Of a stretch of DNA of 64,000 nt, positions 1 through 13,800 are shown one piece after another. The notes beneath the pieces were generated by a model. That model worked only from the letters and a program-made list of their open reading frames with translations, searched no databases and was not told where the DNA came from. Every line of letters begins with the position of its first letter. Position 1 is the first letter of the stretch. Origin of the DNA: Sanderia malayensis (lineage: Eukaryota; Cnidaria; Scyphozoa; Semaeostomeae; Pelagiidae); NCBI GenBank assembly GCA_013076295.1, contig RQOL01000822.1, forward strand, positions 1 to 64,000. Direction: 5' to 3'. The position numbers were made by a program, and so were the translations under genes.

Positions 1-3000
1 TGACTTCCCACATTTGGTGACTTCTCGCTTTTTCTAGACATCTCATTTTTTTTGACTTCCCACTTTCGGTGACTTCCCACTTTCGATGACTTCCCACCTT
101 TGGTGACTTCCCACTTTTGATGACTTCCCACCTTTTTCTGACTTCTCACTTCCAACTTTTGATGACTTCCCACATTTGGTGACTTCCCAGTTTTTCTCAG
201 ATACATTGGGGACATGGGGAGAAAACAGCACTTTTTTTAAAAAACCGACTTTATCTAACAGAAAAAGAGGGCTTTTCTCAGAAAAAGTTTGTTTTCTTCA
301 ATATATTTTGTCCGTTGAAGCTTGTTTGTCTCTTTCCAAATTTAATGCCCGTGACAAAAGCTGTAGGAAGAATGGATATGATAGTTCGTGTATGCTTGAT
401 TGAGATTCTCTTCATACTCTGTCTTGTCCACTTGCCATGCTTATGGGAAGCGATTGTCACCATAATCAGATAAACCCACTTTTGGTAACTTCCCCCTTTT
501 TGTGACTTCCCACTTTTGGTGACTTCCCACTTTTTCTTAACTTCCCATTTTTCATGAGTTCCCACTTTTGGTGACTTCCCGCTTTTTCTTGACTTCCCAT
601 TTTTCAAGAGTTCCCATTTTTGATGACTTCTCACTTTTTCTCGGATAAGGTGGGTTTTTCTAAGATGAAGTCGGTTTTCTTCAATATAATTATTCCGTTG
701 AAGCTTGTTTGTTTCTTTCCAAATTTAGCGCCGTGACACAAGCTGTTGAAAGCATGGATATGATAGTTCGTGTATGCTTTATTGAGATTCTCTTCATACT
801 CTGTGTTGTCCACTTGCCATGCTTATGGGAAGCGATTGTCAGCATAATCAGATAAACCCACTTTTGGTAACTTCCCCCTTTTTGTGATTTCCCACTTTTG
901 GTGACTTCCCACTTTTGATGACTTCCCACTTTTTCTCAGATAAAATGGGTTTTTCTCAGATAAAGTGGGGTTTCTTCAATATAATTATTCCGCTGAAGCT
1001 TGTTTGTTTCTTTCCAAGTTTAACGCCCGTGACACAAACTGTAGAAAGCATGGATATGATAATCCTTTTATTCTTTATTGAGATTCCCTTCATGCGCTGT
1101 GTTGTCTGCTTGCCATACTCTTGGGAAGCGAATGTCACCATATTCAGATAAAACCCACTTTTGGTAACTTCCCACTTCCAACTTTTGGTGACTTTCCACT
1201 TTTGGTGACTTCCCACTTTTTCTTCACTTCCCACTTTTGATGACCTCCCACTTTTTTCTGACTTCCCACTTTTGATGACTTCATACTTTTTCTTGACATC
1301 CCACCCCCCACTTTTGATGACATCCCACTTTTCTTGACTTCCCACTTCCCACTTTTCATGACTTCCCACTTTTTCTCAGATAAAATGGGTTTTTCTCAGA
1401 TAAAGTGGGTTTTCTTCAATATAATTATTCCGTTGAAGCTCGTTTGTTTCTTTCCAAGTTTAACGACCGTGACACAAACTGTAGAAAGCATGGATATGAT
1501 AATCCGTGTATTCTTTATTGAGATTCCCTTCATGCGCTGTTTCGTCTGCTCGCTATACTTACGGGAAGCGAATATCACCAAATTCAGATAAACCCACTTT
1601 TGGTAACTTCCCACTTCCCAGTTCTGATGACTTCCCACTTTTTCTTGACTTGCCACTTTTGATGACTTCCCATTTTTGATGACTTCCAACTTTCGGTGAT
1701 TTCCAACTTTAGATGACTTCCCACTTTTGGTGACTTCCCAGTTTTTCTCAGATACATTGGTGATATGTGGAAAAAACAGCACTTTTTTTAAAAAACCGAC
1801 TTTATCTAACAGAAAAAGAAGGTTTTTCTCAGAAAAAGTTTGTTTTCTTCAATATATTTGGTCCGTTGAAGCTTGTTTGTCCCTTTCCAAATTTAATGCC
1901 CGTGACAAAAGCTGTAGGAAGAATGGATATGATAGTTCGTGTATGCTTTATTGAGATTCTCTTCAAACTCTGTGTTGTCCACTTGCCATGCTTATGGGAA
2001 GCGATTGTCACCATAATCAAATAAACCCACTTTTGGTAACTTCCCCCTTTTTGTGACTTCCCACTTTTGGTGACTTCCCACTTTTTCTTGACTTCCCATT
2101 TTTCATGAGTTCCCACTTTTGATGACATCGTACTTTTTCTTGACTTCCCACCTCCCACTTTTGATGACTTCCCACTTTTTCTCATATAAAATGGGTTTTT
2201 CTCAGATAAAGTGGGGTTTCTTCAATATAATTATTCCGCTGAAGCTTGTTTGTTTCTTTCCAAGTTTAACGCCCGTGACACAAACTGTAGAAAGCATGGA
2301 TATGATAATCCTTTTATTCTTATTGAATACCCTCATGCGCTGTGTCGTCCGCTTGCCATACTTATGGAAAGCGAATGTCACCATATTCAGATAAGTGACT
2401 TCCTACTTTTGGTGACTTCCCACTTTCTCCTGATTTCCCATTTTTCATGAGTTCCCACTTTTGATGACTTCGTACTTTTTCTTGACTTCCCAATTCCCAC
2501 TTTTGATGACTTCCCACCTTTTCTCAGATAAAATGGGTTTTTCTCAGATAAAGTGGGTTTTCTTCAATAAAATTATTCAGCTGAAGCTCGTTTGACCCTT
2601 CCAACTTTAACGCCTGTGACACAAACTGTAGAAAGCATGGATATGATAATCCGTGTATGCTTTATTGAGATTCCCTTCATGCGCTGTGTCATCTGGTTGC
2701 CATACTTATGGGAAGCGAATGTCACCATATTCAGATAAAACACACCTTTGGTAACTTCCCACTTCCCACTGTTGGTGACTTGCCACTTTTGATGACTTCC
2801 CACTTTTTCTTGACTTCCCACTTCCCACTTTTGATGACTTCTCACTTTTTCTCAGATAAGGTGGGTTTTTCTAAGATGAAGTCGGTTTTCTTCAATATAT
2901 TTGGTCCGTTGAAGCTTGTTTGTCCCTTTCCAAATTTAATGCCCGTGACAAAAGCTGTAGGAAGAATGGATATGATAGTTCGTGTATGATTTATTGAGAT

Positions 3001-3731
3001 TCTCTTCAAACTCTGTGTTGTCTACTTGCCATGCTTAAGGGAAGCGATTGTCACCATAATCAAATAAACCCACTTTTGGTAACTTCCCCTTTTTGTGACT
3101 TCCCACTTTTGGTGAGTTCCCACTTTTTCTTGACTTCCGATTTTTCATGAGTTCCCACTTTTGATGACCTCCCACTTTTTTCTGACTTCCCACTTTTGAT
3201 GACTTCATACTTTTTCTTGACTCCTCACCCCCCACTTTTGATGACATCCCACTTTTCCTGACTTCCCACTTCCCACTTTTCATGACTTCCCACTTTTTCT
3301 CAGATAAAATGGGTTTTTCTCAGAAAAAGTTTGTTTTCTTCAATATATTTGGTCCGTTGAAGCTTGTTTGTCTCTTTCCAAATTTAACGCCCGTGACAAA
3401 AGCTGTAGGAAGAATGGTTATCATAGTTCGTGTATGCTTTATTGAGATTTTCTTCATACTCTGTGTTGTCCGCTTGCGATACTTATGGGAAGCGAATGTC
3501 ACCATATTCAGATAAAACCCACTTTTGGTAACTTCGCACTTCCCACTTTTTGTGACTTCCCACTTTTGGTGACTTCCCACTTTTTGTGACGTCCCACTTT
3601 TGGTGACTTCCCACTTTTTCTTGACTTCCCATTTTTCATGAGTTGCGACTTTTGATGACTTCGTACTTTTTCTTGACTTCCCACCTCCCACTTTTGATGA
3701 CTTCCCACTTTTGATGACTTCACACTCTCGG
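1..3731. repeat. Higher-order repeat copy A of array 1 (cut by window start)
   Basis: First visible copy of a large higher-order unit. Its first bases correspond to 3,732 and 9,225, where the same phrase recurs (TTTCTAGAC within a ladder, then a long core with an unusual ATGGGGAGAAAACAGC). Core landmarks (the GGATATGAT motif) lie near 374, 753, 1,051, 1,491, 1,923, 2,297, 2,639, 2,967 and 3,415. Relative to copies B and C it lacks about 1.82 kb, because the sequence around 2,851 matches both 6,532 and 8,353 of copy B. Confidence 0.8.
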
Positions 3732-6700
3732 TGACTTCCCACATTTGGTGACTTCTCGCTTTTTCTAGACTTCTCATTTTTTTTGACTTCCCACTTTCGG
3801 TGACTTCCCACTTTCGATGACTTCCCACCTTTGGTGACTTCCCACTTTTGATGACTTCCCACCTTTTCTGACTTCCATTTCCAACTTTTGATGACTTCCC
3901 ACATTGGTGACTGCCCAGTTTTTCTCAGATACATTGGGATATGGGGAGAAAACAGCACTTTTTTTAAAAAACCGACTTATCTAACAGAAAAAGAGGCTTT
4001 TCTCAGAAAAAGTTTGTTTTCTCAATATATTTTGTCCGTTGAAGCTTGTTTGTCTCTTTCCAAATTTAATCCCGTGACAAAAGCTGTAGGAAGAATGGAT
4101 ATGATAGTTCGTGTATGCTTGATTGAATTCTCTTCATACTCTGTGTTGTCCACTTGCCATGCTTATGGAAGCGATTTCACCATAATCAGATAAACCCACT
4201 TTGGTAACTTCCCCCTTTTTGTGACTTCCCACTTTTGGTGACTTCCCACTTTTTCTTAAGTTCCCATTTTTCATGAGTTCCCACTTTTGTGACTTCCCGC
4301 TTTTCTTGACTTCCCATTTTCAAGAGTTCCCACTTTTGATGCTTCTCACTTTTTCTCGGATAAGGTGGTTTTCTAAGATGAAGTCGGTTTTCTTCAATAT
4401 AATTATTCCGTTGAAGCTTGTTTGTTTCTTTCCAAATTTAACGCCGTGACACAAGCTGTTGAAAGCATGGTTATGATAGTTCGTGTATGCTTTATTGAGA
4501 TTCTCTTCATACTCTGTGTTGTCCACTGCCATGCTTATGGGAAGCGATTGTCAGCATAATCAGATAAACCCACTTTTGGTAACTTCCCCCTTTTGTGATT
4601 CCCACTTTTGGTGACTTCCCACTTTTGATGACTTCCCACTTTTTCTCAGATAAAATGGGTTTTTCTCAGATAAAGTGGGTTTCTTCAATATAATTATTCC
4701 GCTGAAGCTTGTTTGTTTCTTTCCAAGTTTAACGCCCGTGACACAAACTGTAGAAAGCATGGATATGATAATCCTTTTATTCTTTATTGAGATTCCCTTC
4801 ATGCGCTGGTCGTCTGCTTGCCATACTCTGGGAAGCGAATGTCACCATATTCAGATAAAACCCACTTTGTAACTTCCCACTTCCAACTTTTGGTGACTTC
4901 CACTTTGGTGGACTTCCCACTTTTTCTTCACTTCCACTTTTGATGACCTCCCACTTTTTTCTGACTTCCCACTTTGATGACTTCATACTTTTTCTTGACT
5001 TCCCACCCCCAACTTTTGATGACATCCCACTTTTCTTGACTTCCCACTTCCCACTTTTCATGAATTCCCACTTTTTCTCAGATAAATGGGTTTTTTCTCA
5101 GATAAAGTGGGTTTTCTTCAATATAATTTATTCCGTTGAAGCTCGTTTGTTCTTTCCAAGTTTAACGACCGTGACACAAACTGTAGAAAGCATGGATATG
5201 ATAATCCGTGTATTCTTTATTGAGATTCCCTTCATGCGCTGTTCGTCTGCTCGCTATACTTACGGGAAGCGAATGTCACCAAATTCAGATAAACCCACTT
5301 TGGTAACTTCCCACTTCCCAGTTCTGATGACTTCCCACTTTTCTTGACTTGCCACTTTTGATGACTTCCCATTTTCGATGACTTCCAACTTTCGGTGATT
5401 TCCAACTTTAGATGACTTCCCACTTTTGGTGACTTCCCAGTTTTCTCAGATACATTGGTGATATGTGGAAAAACAGCACTTTTTTTAAAAACCGACTTTA
5501 TCTAACAGAAAAAGAAGGTTTTCTCAGAAAAAGTTTGTTCTTCAATATATTTGGTCCGTTGAAGCTTGTTTGTCCCTTTCCAAATTTAATGCCCGTGACA
5601 AAAGCTGTAGGAAATGGATATGATAGTTCGTGTATGCTTTATGAGATTCTCTTCAAACTCTGTGTTGTCCACTTGCCATGCTTATGGGAAGCGATGTCAC
5701 CATAATCAAATAAACTCACTTTTGGTAACTTCCCCCTTTTTGTGACTTCCCACTTTGGTGACTTCCCACTTTTCTTGACTTCCCATTTTTCATGAGTTCC
5801 CACTTTTGATGACATCGTACTTTTTCTTGACTTCCCACCTCCCACTTTTGATGACTCCCATTTTTCTCATATAAAATGGGTTTTTCTCAGATAAAGTGGG
5901 GTTTCTTCAATATAATTATTCCGCTGAAGCTTGTTTGTTTCTTTCCAAGTTTACGCCCGTGACACAAACTGTAGAAAGCATGGATATGATAATCCTTTTA
6001 TCTTTATTGAGATACCCTTCATGCGCTGTGTCGTCCGCTTGCCATACTTATGGAAAGCGAATGTCACAATATTCAGATAAGTGACTTCCTACTTTTGGTG
6101 ACTTCCCACTTTCTCCTGATTTCCCATTTTTCATGAGTTCCCGCTATTGATGACTTCGTACTTTTTCTTGACTTCCCAATTCCCACTTTGATGACTTCCC
6201 ACCTTTTCTCAGATAAAATGTGTTTTCTCAGATAAAGTGGGTTTTCTTCAATAAAATTATTCAGCTGAAGCTCGTTTGACCCTTCCAACTTTAACGCCTG
6301 TGACACAAACTGTAGAAAGCATGGATATGATAATCCGTGTATGCTTTATTGAGATTCCCTTCATGCGCTGTGTCATCTGGTTTGCCATACTTATGGGAAG
6401 CGAATGTCACCATATTCAATAAAACCACCTTTGGTAACTTCCCACTTCCCACTGTTGGTCCTGCCACTTTTGATGACTTCCCACTTTTTCTTGACTTCCC
6501 ACTTCCCACTTTTGATGACTTCTCACCTTTTCTCAGATAAGGTGGGTTTTTCTAAGATGAAGTCGGTTTTCTTCAATATAATTATTCCGTTGAAGCTTGT
6601 TTGTTTCTTTCCAAATTTAACGCCGTGACACAAGCTGTTGAAAGCATGGATATGATAGTTCGTGTATGCTTTATTGAGATTCTCTTCATACTCTGTGTTG

Positions 6701-9224
6701 TCCACTTGCCATGCTTATGGGAAGCTATTGTCAGCATAATCAGATAAACCCACTTTTGGTAACTTCCCCCTTTTTGTGATTTCCCACTTTTGGTGACTTC
6801 CCACTTTTGATGACTTCCCACTTTTTCTCAGATAAAATGGGTTTTTCTCAGATAAAGTAGGGTTTCTTCAATATAATTATTCCGCTGAAGCTTGTTTGTT
6901 TCTTTCCAAGTTTAACGCCCGTGACACAAACTGTAGAAAGCATGGATATGATAATCCTTTTATTCTTTATTGAGATTCCCTTCATGCGCTGTGTCGTCTG
7001 CTTGCCATACTCTTGGGAAGCGAATGTCACCATATTCAGATAAAACCCACTTTTGGTAACTTCCCACTTCCAACTTTGGTGACTTTCCACTTTTGGTGAC
7101 TTCCCACTTTTTCCTCACTTCCCACTTTTGATGACCTCCCACTTTTTTCTGACTTCCCACTTTTGATGACTTCCCACTCTCGTTGACTTCCCACTTTTGG
7201 TGACTTCTCACTTTTTCTTGACTTCCCACTTCCCACTTTTGATGACTTCTCACTTTTTCTCATATAAAATGGGTTTTTCTCAGATAAAGTGGGTTTTCTT
7301 CAATATAATTATTCCGTTGAAGCTCGTTTGTTTCTTTCCAAGTTTAACGACCGTGACACAAACTGTAGAAAGCATGGATATGATAATCCGTGTATTCTTT
7401 ATTGAGATTCCCTTCATGCGCTGTTTCGTCTGCTCGCCATACTTACGGGAAGCGAATGTCACCAAATTCAGATAAACCCATTTTTGGTAACTTCCCACTT
7501 CCCAGTTCTGATGACTTCCCACTTTTTCTTGACTTGCCACTTTTGATGACTTCCCATTTTCGATGACTTCCAACTTTCGGTGATTACCAACTTTAGATGA
7601 CTTCCCACTTTTGGTGACTTCCCAGTTTTTCTCAGATACATTGGTGATATGTGGAGAAAACAGCACTTTTTTAAAAACCGACTTTATCTAACAGAAAAAG
7701 AGGGTTTTTCTCAGAAAAAGTTTGTTTTCTTCAATATATTTGGTCCGTTGAAGCTTGTTTGTCTCTTTCCACATTTAATGCCCGTGACAAAAGCTGTAGG
7801 AAGAATGGATATGATAGTTCGTGTATGCTTTATTGAGATTCTCTTCATACTCTGTGTTGTCCACTTGCCATGCCTATGGGAAGCGATTGTCACCATAATC
7901 AGATAAACCCACTTTTGGTAACTTCCCCTTTTTGTGACTTCCCACTTTTGGTGACTTCCAAGTTTTTCTCAGATACATTGGGAATATGTGGAGAAAACAA
8001 CACTTTTTTTGAAAAACCCATTTTATCTATCAGAAAAAGCGGGTTTCTCTCAGAAAAAATTGGTTTTCTTCAATATATTTGGTCCCTTGAAGCTCGTTTG
8101 TTTCTTTCCAAGTTTAACGCCCGTGACACAAACTGTAGAAAGCATGGATATGATAATCGTTTCATTCTTTATTGAGATACCCTTCATGCGCTGTGTCATC
8201 CGCTTGCCATACTTATGGGAAGCGAATATCACCATATTCAGATAAAACCCACTTTTGTAACTTCCCACTCCCAACTTTTGTGCTTCCCACTTGATGACTT
8301 CCCACTTTTTCTTGACTTCCCACTTCCCACTTTTGATGACTTCTCACTTTTTCTCAGATAAGGTGGGTTTTTCTAAGATGAAGTCGGTTTTCTTCAATAT
8401 ATTTGGTCCGTTGAAGCTTGTTTGTCCCTTTCCAAATTTAATGCCCGTGACAAAAGCTGTAGGAAGAATGGATATGATAGTTCGTGTATGATTTATTGAG
8501 ATTCTCTTCAAACTCTGTGTTGTCCTTGCCATGCTTAAGGGAAGCGATTGTCACCATAATCAAATAAACCCACTTTTGGTAACTTCCCCTTTTTGTGACT
8601 TCCCACTTTTGGTGAGTTCCCACTTTTTCTTGACTTCCGATTTTTCATGAGTTCCCACTTTTGATGACCTCCCACTTTTTTCTGACTTCCCACTTTGATG
8701 ACTCATACTTTTTGACTCCTCACCCCCCACTTTTGATGACATCCCACTTTTCTTGACTTCCCACTTCCCACTTTTCATGACTTCCCACTTTTTCTCAGAT
8801 AAAATGGGTTTTTCTCAGAAAAAGTTTGTTTTCTTCAATATATTTGGTCCGTTGAAGCTTGTTGTCTCTTTCCAAATTTAACGCCCGTGACAAAAGCTGT
8901 AGGAAGAATGGTTATCATAGTTCGTGTATGCTTTATTGAGATTTTCTTCATACTCTGTGTTGTCCGCTTGCGATACTTATGGGAAGCGAATGTCACCATA
9001 TTCAGATAAAACCCACTTTTGGTAACTTCGCACTTCCCACTTTTGTGTGACTTCCCACTTTGGTGACTTCCCACTTTTTGTGACGTCCCACTTTTGGTGA
9101 CTTCCCACTTTTTCTTGACTTCCCATTTTTCATGAGTTGCGACTTTTGATGACTTCGTACTTTTTCTTGACTTCCCACCTCCCACTTTTGATGACTTCCC
9201 ACTTTGATGACTTCACACTCTCGG
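3732..9224. repeat. Higher-order repeat copy B of array 1 (about 5.5 kb)
   Basis: Second copy of the higher-order unit, with cores near 4,097, 4,469, 4,761, 5,191, 5,614, 5,978, 6,320, 6,646, 6,941, 7,376, 7,806, 8,142, 8,469 and 8,910. The stretch to about 6,530 is peppered with one-base deletions relative to copies A and C. The stretch from 6,532 to about 8,000 runs with copy C at a constant offset of 5,539-5,540 bp. A few more small deletions follow at about 8,250-9,240. Confidence 0.8.
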
Positions 9225-12200
9225 TGACTTCCCACATTGGTGACTTCTCCGCTTTTTCTAGACTTCTCATTTTTTTGACTTCCCACTTTCGGTGACTTCC
9301 CACTTTCGATGACTTCCCACCTTTGGTGACTTCCCACTTTTGATGACTTCCCACCTTTTTCTGACTTCCCATTTCCAACTTTTGATGACTTCCCACATTT
9401 GGTGACTGCCCAGTTTTTCTCAGATACATTGGGGATATGGGGAGAAAACAGCACTTTTTTTAAAAAACCGACTTTATCTAACAGAAAAAGAGGGCTTTTC
9501 TCAGAAAAAGTTTGTTTTCTTCAATATATTTTGTCCGTTGAAGCTTGTTTGTCTCTTTCCAAATTTAAATGCCCGTGACAAAAGCTGTAGGAAGAATGGA
9601 TATGATAGTTCGTGTATGCTTGATTGAGATTCTCTTCATACTCTGTGTTGTCCACTTGCCATGCTTATGGGAAGCGATTGTCACCATAATCAGATAAACC
9701 CACTTTTGGTAACTTCCCCCTTTTTGTGACTTCCCACTTTTGGTGACTTCCCACTTTTTCTTAAGTTCCCATTTTTCATGAGTTCCCACTTTTGGTGACT
9801 TCCCGCTTTTTCTTGACTTCCCATTTTTCAAGAGTTCCCACTTTTGATGGCTTCTCACTTTTTCTCGGATAAGGTGGGTTTTTCTAAGATGAAGTCGGTT
9901 TTCTTCAATATAATTATTCCGTTGAAGCTTGTTTGTTTCTTTCCAAATTAACGCCGTGACACAAGCTGTTGAAAGCATGGTTATGATAGTTCGTGTATGC
10001 TTTATTGAGATTCTCTTCATACTCTGTGTTGTCCACTTGCCATGCTTATGGGAAGCGATTGTCAGCATAATCAGATAAACCCACTTTTGGTAACTTCCCC
10101 CTTTTTGTGATTTCCCACTTTTGGTGACTTCCCACTTTTGATGACTTCCCACTTTTTCTCAGATAAAATGGGTTTTTCTCAGATAAAGTGGGGTTTCTTC
10201 AATATAATTATTCCGCTGAAGCTTGTTTGTTTCTTCCAAGTTTAACGCCCGTGACACAAACTGTAGAAAGCATGGATATGATAATCCTTTTATTCTTTAT
10301 TGAGATTCCCTTCATGCGCTGTGTCGTCTGCTTGCCATACTCTTGGGAAGCGAATGTCACCATATTCAGATAAAACCCACTTTTGGTAACTTCCCACTTC
10401 CAACTTTTGGTGACTTTCCACTTTTGGTGACTTCCCACTTTTTCTTCACTTCCCACTTTTGATGACCTCCCACTTTTTTCTGACTTCCCACTTTTGATGA
10501 CTTCATACTTTTTCTTGACTTCCCACCCCCAACTTTTGATGACATCCCACTTTTCTTGACTTCCCACTTCCCACTTTTCATGAATTCCCACTTTTTCTCA
10601 GATAAAATGGGTTTTCTCAGATAAAGTGGGTTTTCTTCAATATAATTATCCGTTGAAGCTCGTTTGTTTCTTTCCAAGTTTAACGACCGTGACACAAACT
10701 GTAGAAAGCATGGATATGATAATCCGTGTATCTTTATTGAGATTCCCTTCATGCGCTGTTTCGTCTGCTCGCTATACTTACGGGAAGCGAATGTCACCAA
10801 ATTCAGATAAACCCACTTTTGGTAACTTCCCACTTCCCAGTTCTGATGACTTCCCACTTTTTCTTGACTTGCCACTTTTGATGACTTCCCATTTTCGATG
10901 ACTTCCAACTTTCGGTGATTTCCAACTTTAGATGACTTCCCACTTTTGGTGACTTCCCAGTTTTTCTCAGATACATTGGTGATATGTGGAAAAAACAGCA
11001 CTTTTTTTAAAAAACCGACTTTATCTAACAGAAAAGAAGGTTTTTCTCAGAAAAAGTTTGTTTCTTCAATATATTTGGTCCGTTGAAGCTTGTTTGTCCC
11101 TTTCGAAATTTAATGCCCGTGACAAAAGCTGTAGGAAGAATGGATATGATAGTTCGTGTATGCTTTATTGAGATTCTCTTCAAACTCTGTGTTGTCCACT
11201 TGCCATGCTTATGGGAAGCGATTGTCACCATAATCAAATAAACTCACTTTTGGTAACTTCCCCCTTTTTGTGACTTCCCACTTTTGGTGACTTCCCACTT
11301 TTTCTTGACTTCCCATTTTTCATGAGTTCCCACTTTTGATGACATCGTACTTTTTCTTGACTTCCCACCTCCCACTTTTGATGACTTCCCATTTTTTCTC
11401 ATATAAAATGGGTTTTTCTCAGATAAAGTGGGGTTTCTTCAATATAATTATTCCGCTGAAGCTTGTTTGTTTCTTTCCAAGTTTAACGCCCGTGACACAA
11501 ACTGTAGAAAGCATGGATATGATAATCCTTTTATTCTTTATTGAGATACCCTTCATGCGCTGTGTCGTCCGCTTGCCATACTTATGGAAAGCGAATGTCA
11601 CAATATTCAGATAAGTGACTTCCTACTTTTGGTGACTTCCCACTTTCTCCTGATTTCCCATTTTTCATGAGTTCCCGCTATTGATGACTTCGTACTTTTT
11701 CTTGACTTCCCAATTCCCACTTTTGATGACTTCCCACCTTTTCTCAGATAAAATGTGTTTTTCTCAGATAAAGTGGGTTTTCTTCAATAAAATTATTCAG
11801 CTGAAGCTCGTTTGACCCTTCCAACTTTAACGCCTGTGACACAAACTGTAGAAAGCATGGATATGATAATCCGTGTATGCTTTATTGAGATTCCCTTCAT
11901 GCGCTGTGTCATCTGGTTGCCATACTTATGGGAAGCGAATGTCACCATATTCAGATAAAACCCACCTTTGGTAACTTCCCACTTCCCACTGTTGGTGGCC
12001 TGCCACTTTTGATGACTTCCCACTTTTTCTTGACTTCCCACTTCCCACTTTTGATGACTTCTCACCTTTTCTCAGATAAGGTGGGTTTTTCTAAGATGAA
12101 GTCGGTTTTCTTCAATATAATTATTCCGTTGAAGCTTGTTTGTTTCTTTCCAAATTTAACGCCGTGACACAAGCTGTTGAAAGCATGGATATGATAGTTC

Positions 12201-13800
12201 GTGTATGCTTTATTGAGATTCTCTTCATACTCTGTGTTGTCCACTTGCCATGCTTATGGGAAGCTATTGTCAGCATAATCAGATAAACCCACTTTTGGTA
12301 ACTTCCCCCTTTTTGTGATTTCCCACTTTTGGTGACTTCCCACTTTTGATGACTTCCCACTTTTTCTCAGATAAAATGGGTTTTTCTCAGATAAAGTAGG
12401 GTTTCTTCAATATAATTATTCCGCTGAAGCTTGTTTGTTTCTTTCCAAGTTTAACGCCCGTGACACAAACTGTAGAAAGCATGGATATGATAATCCTTTT
12501 ATTCTTTATTGAGATTCCCTTCATGCGCTGTGTCGTCTGCTTGCCATACTCTTGGGAAGCGAATGTCACCATATTCAGATAAAACCCACTTTTGGTAACT
12601 TCCCACTTCCAACTTTGGTGACTTTCCACTTTTGGTGACTTCCCACTTTTTCCTCACTTCCCACTTTTGATGACCTCCCACTTTTTTCTGACTTCCCACT
12701 TTGATGACTTCCCACTCTCGGTGACTTCCCACTTTTGGTGACTTCTCACTTTTTCTTGACTTCCCACTTCCCACTTTTGATGACTTCTCACTTTTTCTCA
12801 TATAAATGGGTTTTTCTCAGATAAAGTGGGTTTTCTTCAATATAATTATTCCGTTGAAGCTCGTTTGTTTCTTTCCAAGTTTAACGACCGTGACACAAAC
12901 TGTAGAAAGCATGGATATGATAATCCGTGTATTCTTTATTGAGATTCCCTTCATGCGCTGTTTCGTCTGCTCGCCATACTTACGGGAAGCGAATGTCACC
13001 AAATTCAGATAAACCCATTTTTGGTAACTTCCCACTTCCCAGTTCTGATGACTTCCCACTTTTTCTTGACTTGCCACTTTTGATGACTTCCCATTTTCGA
13101 TGACTTCCAACTTTCGGTGATTACCAACTTTAGATGACTTCCCACTTTTGGTGACTTCCCAGTTTTTCTCAGATACATTGGTGATATGTGGAGAAAACAG
13201 CACTTTTTTTAAAAAACCGACTTTATCTAACAGAAAAAGAGGGTTTTTCTCAGAAAAAGTTTGTTTTCTTCAATATATTTGGTCCGTTGAAGCTTGTTTG
13301 TCTCTTTCCACATTTAATGCCCGTGACAAAAGCTGTAGGAAGAATGGATATGATAGTTCGTGTATGCTTTATTGAGATTCTCTTCATACTCTGTGTTGTC
13401 CACTTGCCATGCCTATGGGAAGCGATTGTCACCATAATCAGATAAACCCACTTTTGGTAACTTCCCCCTTTTTGTGACTTCCCACTTTTGGTGACTTCCA
13501 AGTTTTTCTCAGATACATTGGGAATATGTGGAGAAAACAACACTTTTTTTGAAAAACCCATTTTATCTATCAGAAAAAGCGGGTTTCTCTCAGAAAAAAT
13601 TGGTTTTCTTCAATATATTTGGTCCCTTGAAGCTCGTTTGTTTCTTTCCAAGTTTAACGCCCGTGACACAAACTGTAGAAAGCATGGATATGATAATCGT
13701 TTCATTCTTTATTGAGATACCCTTCATGCGCTGTGTCATCCGCTTGCCATACTTATGGGAAGCGAATATCACCATATTCAGATAAAACCCACTTTTGGTA
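9225..13800. repeat. Higher-order repeat copy C of array 1 (partial)
   Basis: Third copy, colinear with copy B until about 13,800, where the order of cores changes. Cores lie near 9,597, 9,978, 10,272, 10,708, 11,140, 11,516, 11,858, 12,187, 12,481, 12,916, 13,345 and 13,686. This copy has few small deletions and is the better reference for the unit. The right end is approximate. Confidence 0.75.

Noticed and set aside
7649..7906. An 85-codon plus-strand frame recurring in many long cores
   Set aside because: Differences between the two main core classes over this frame are almost all amino-acid changing (by eye, more than ten nonsynonymous against about one silent), several copies are broken, and the opposite strand is open too. 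This fits a non-coding repeat.
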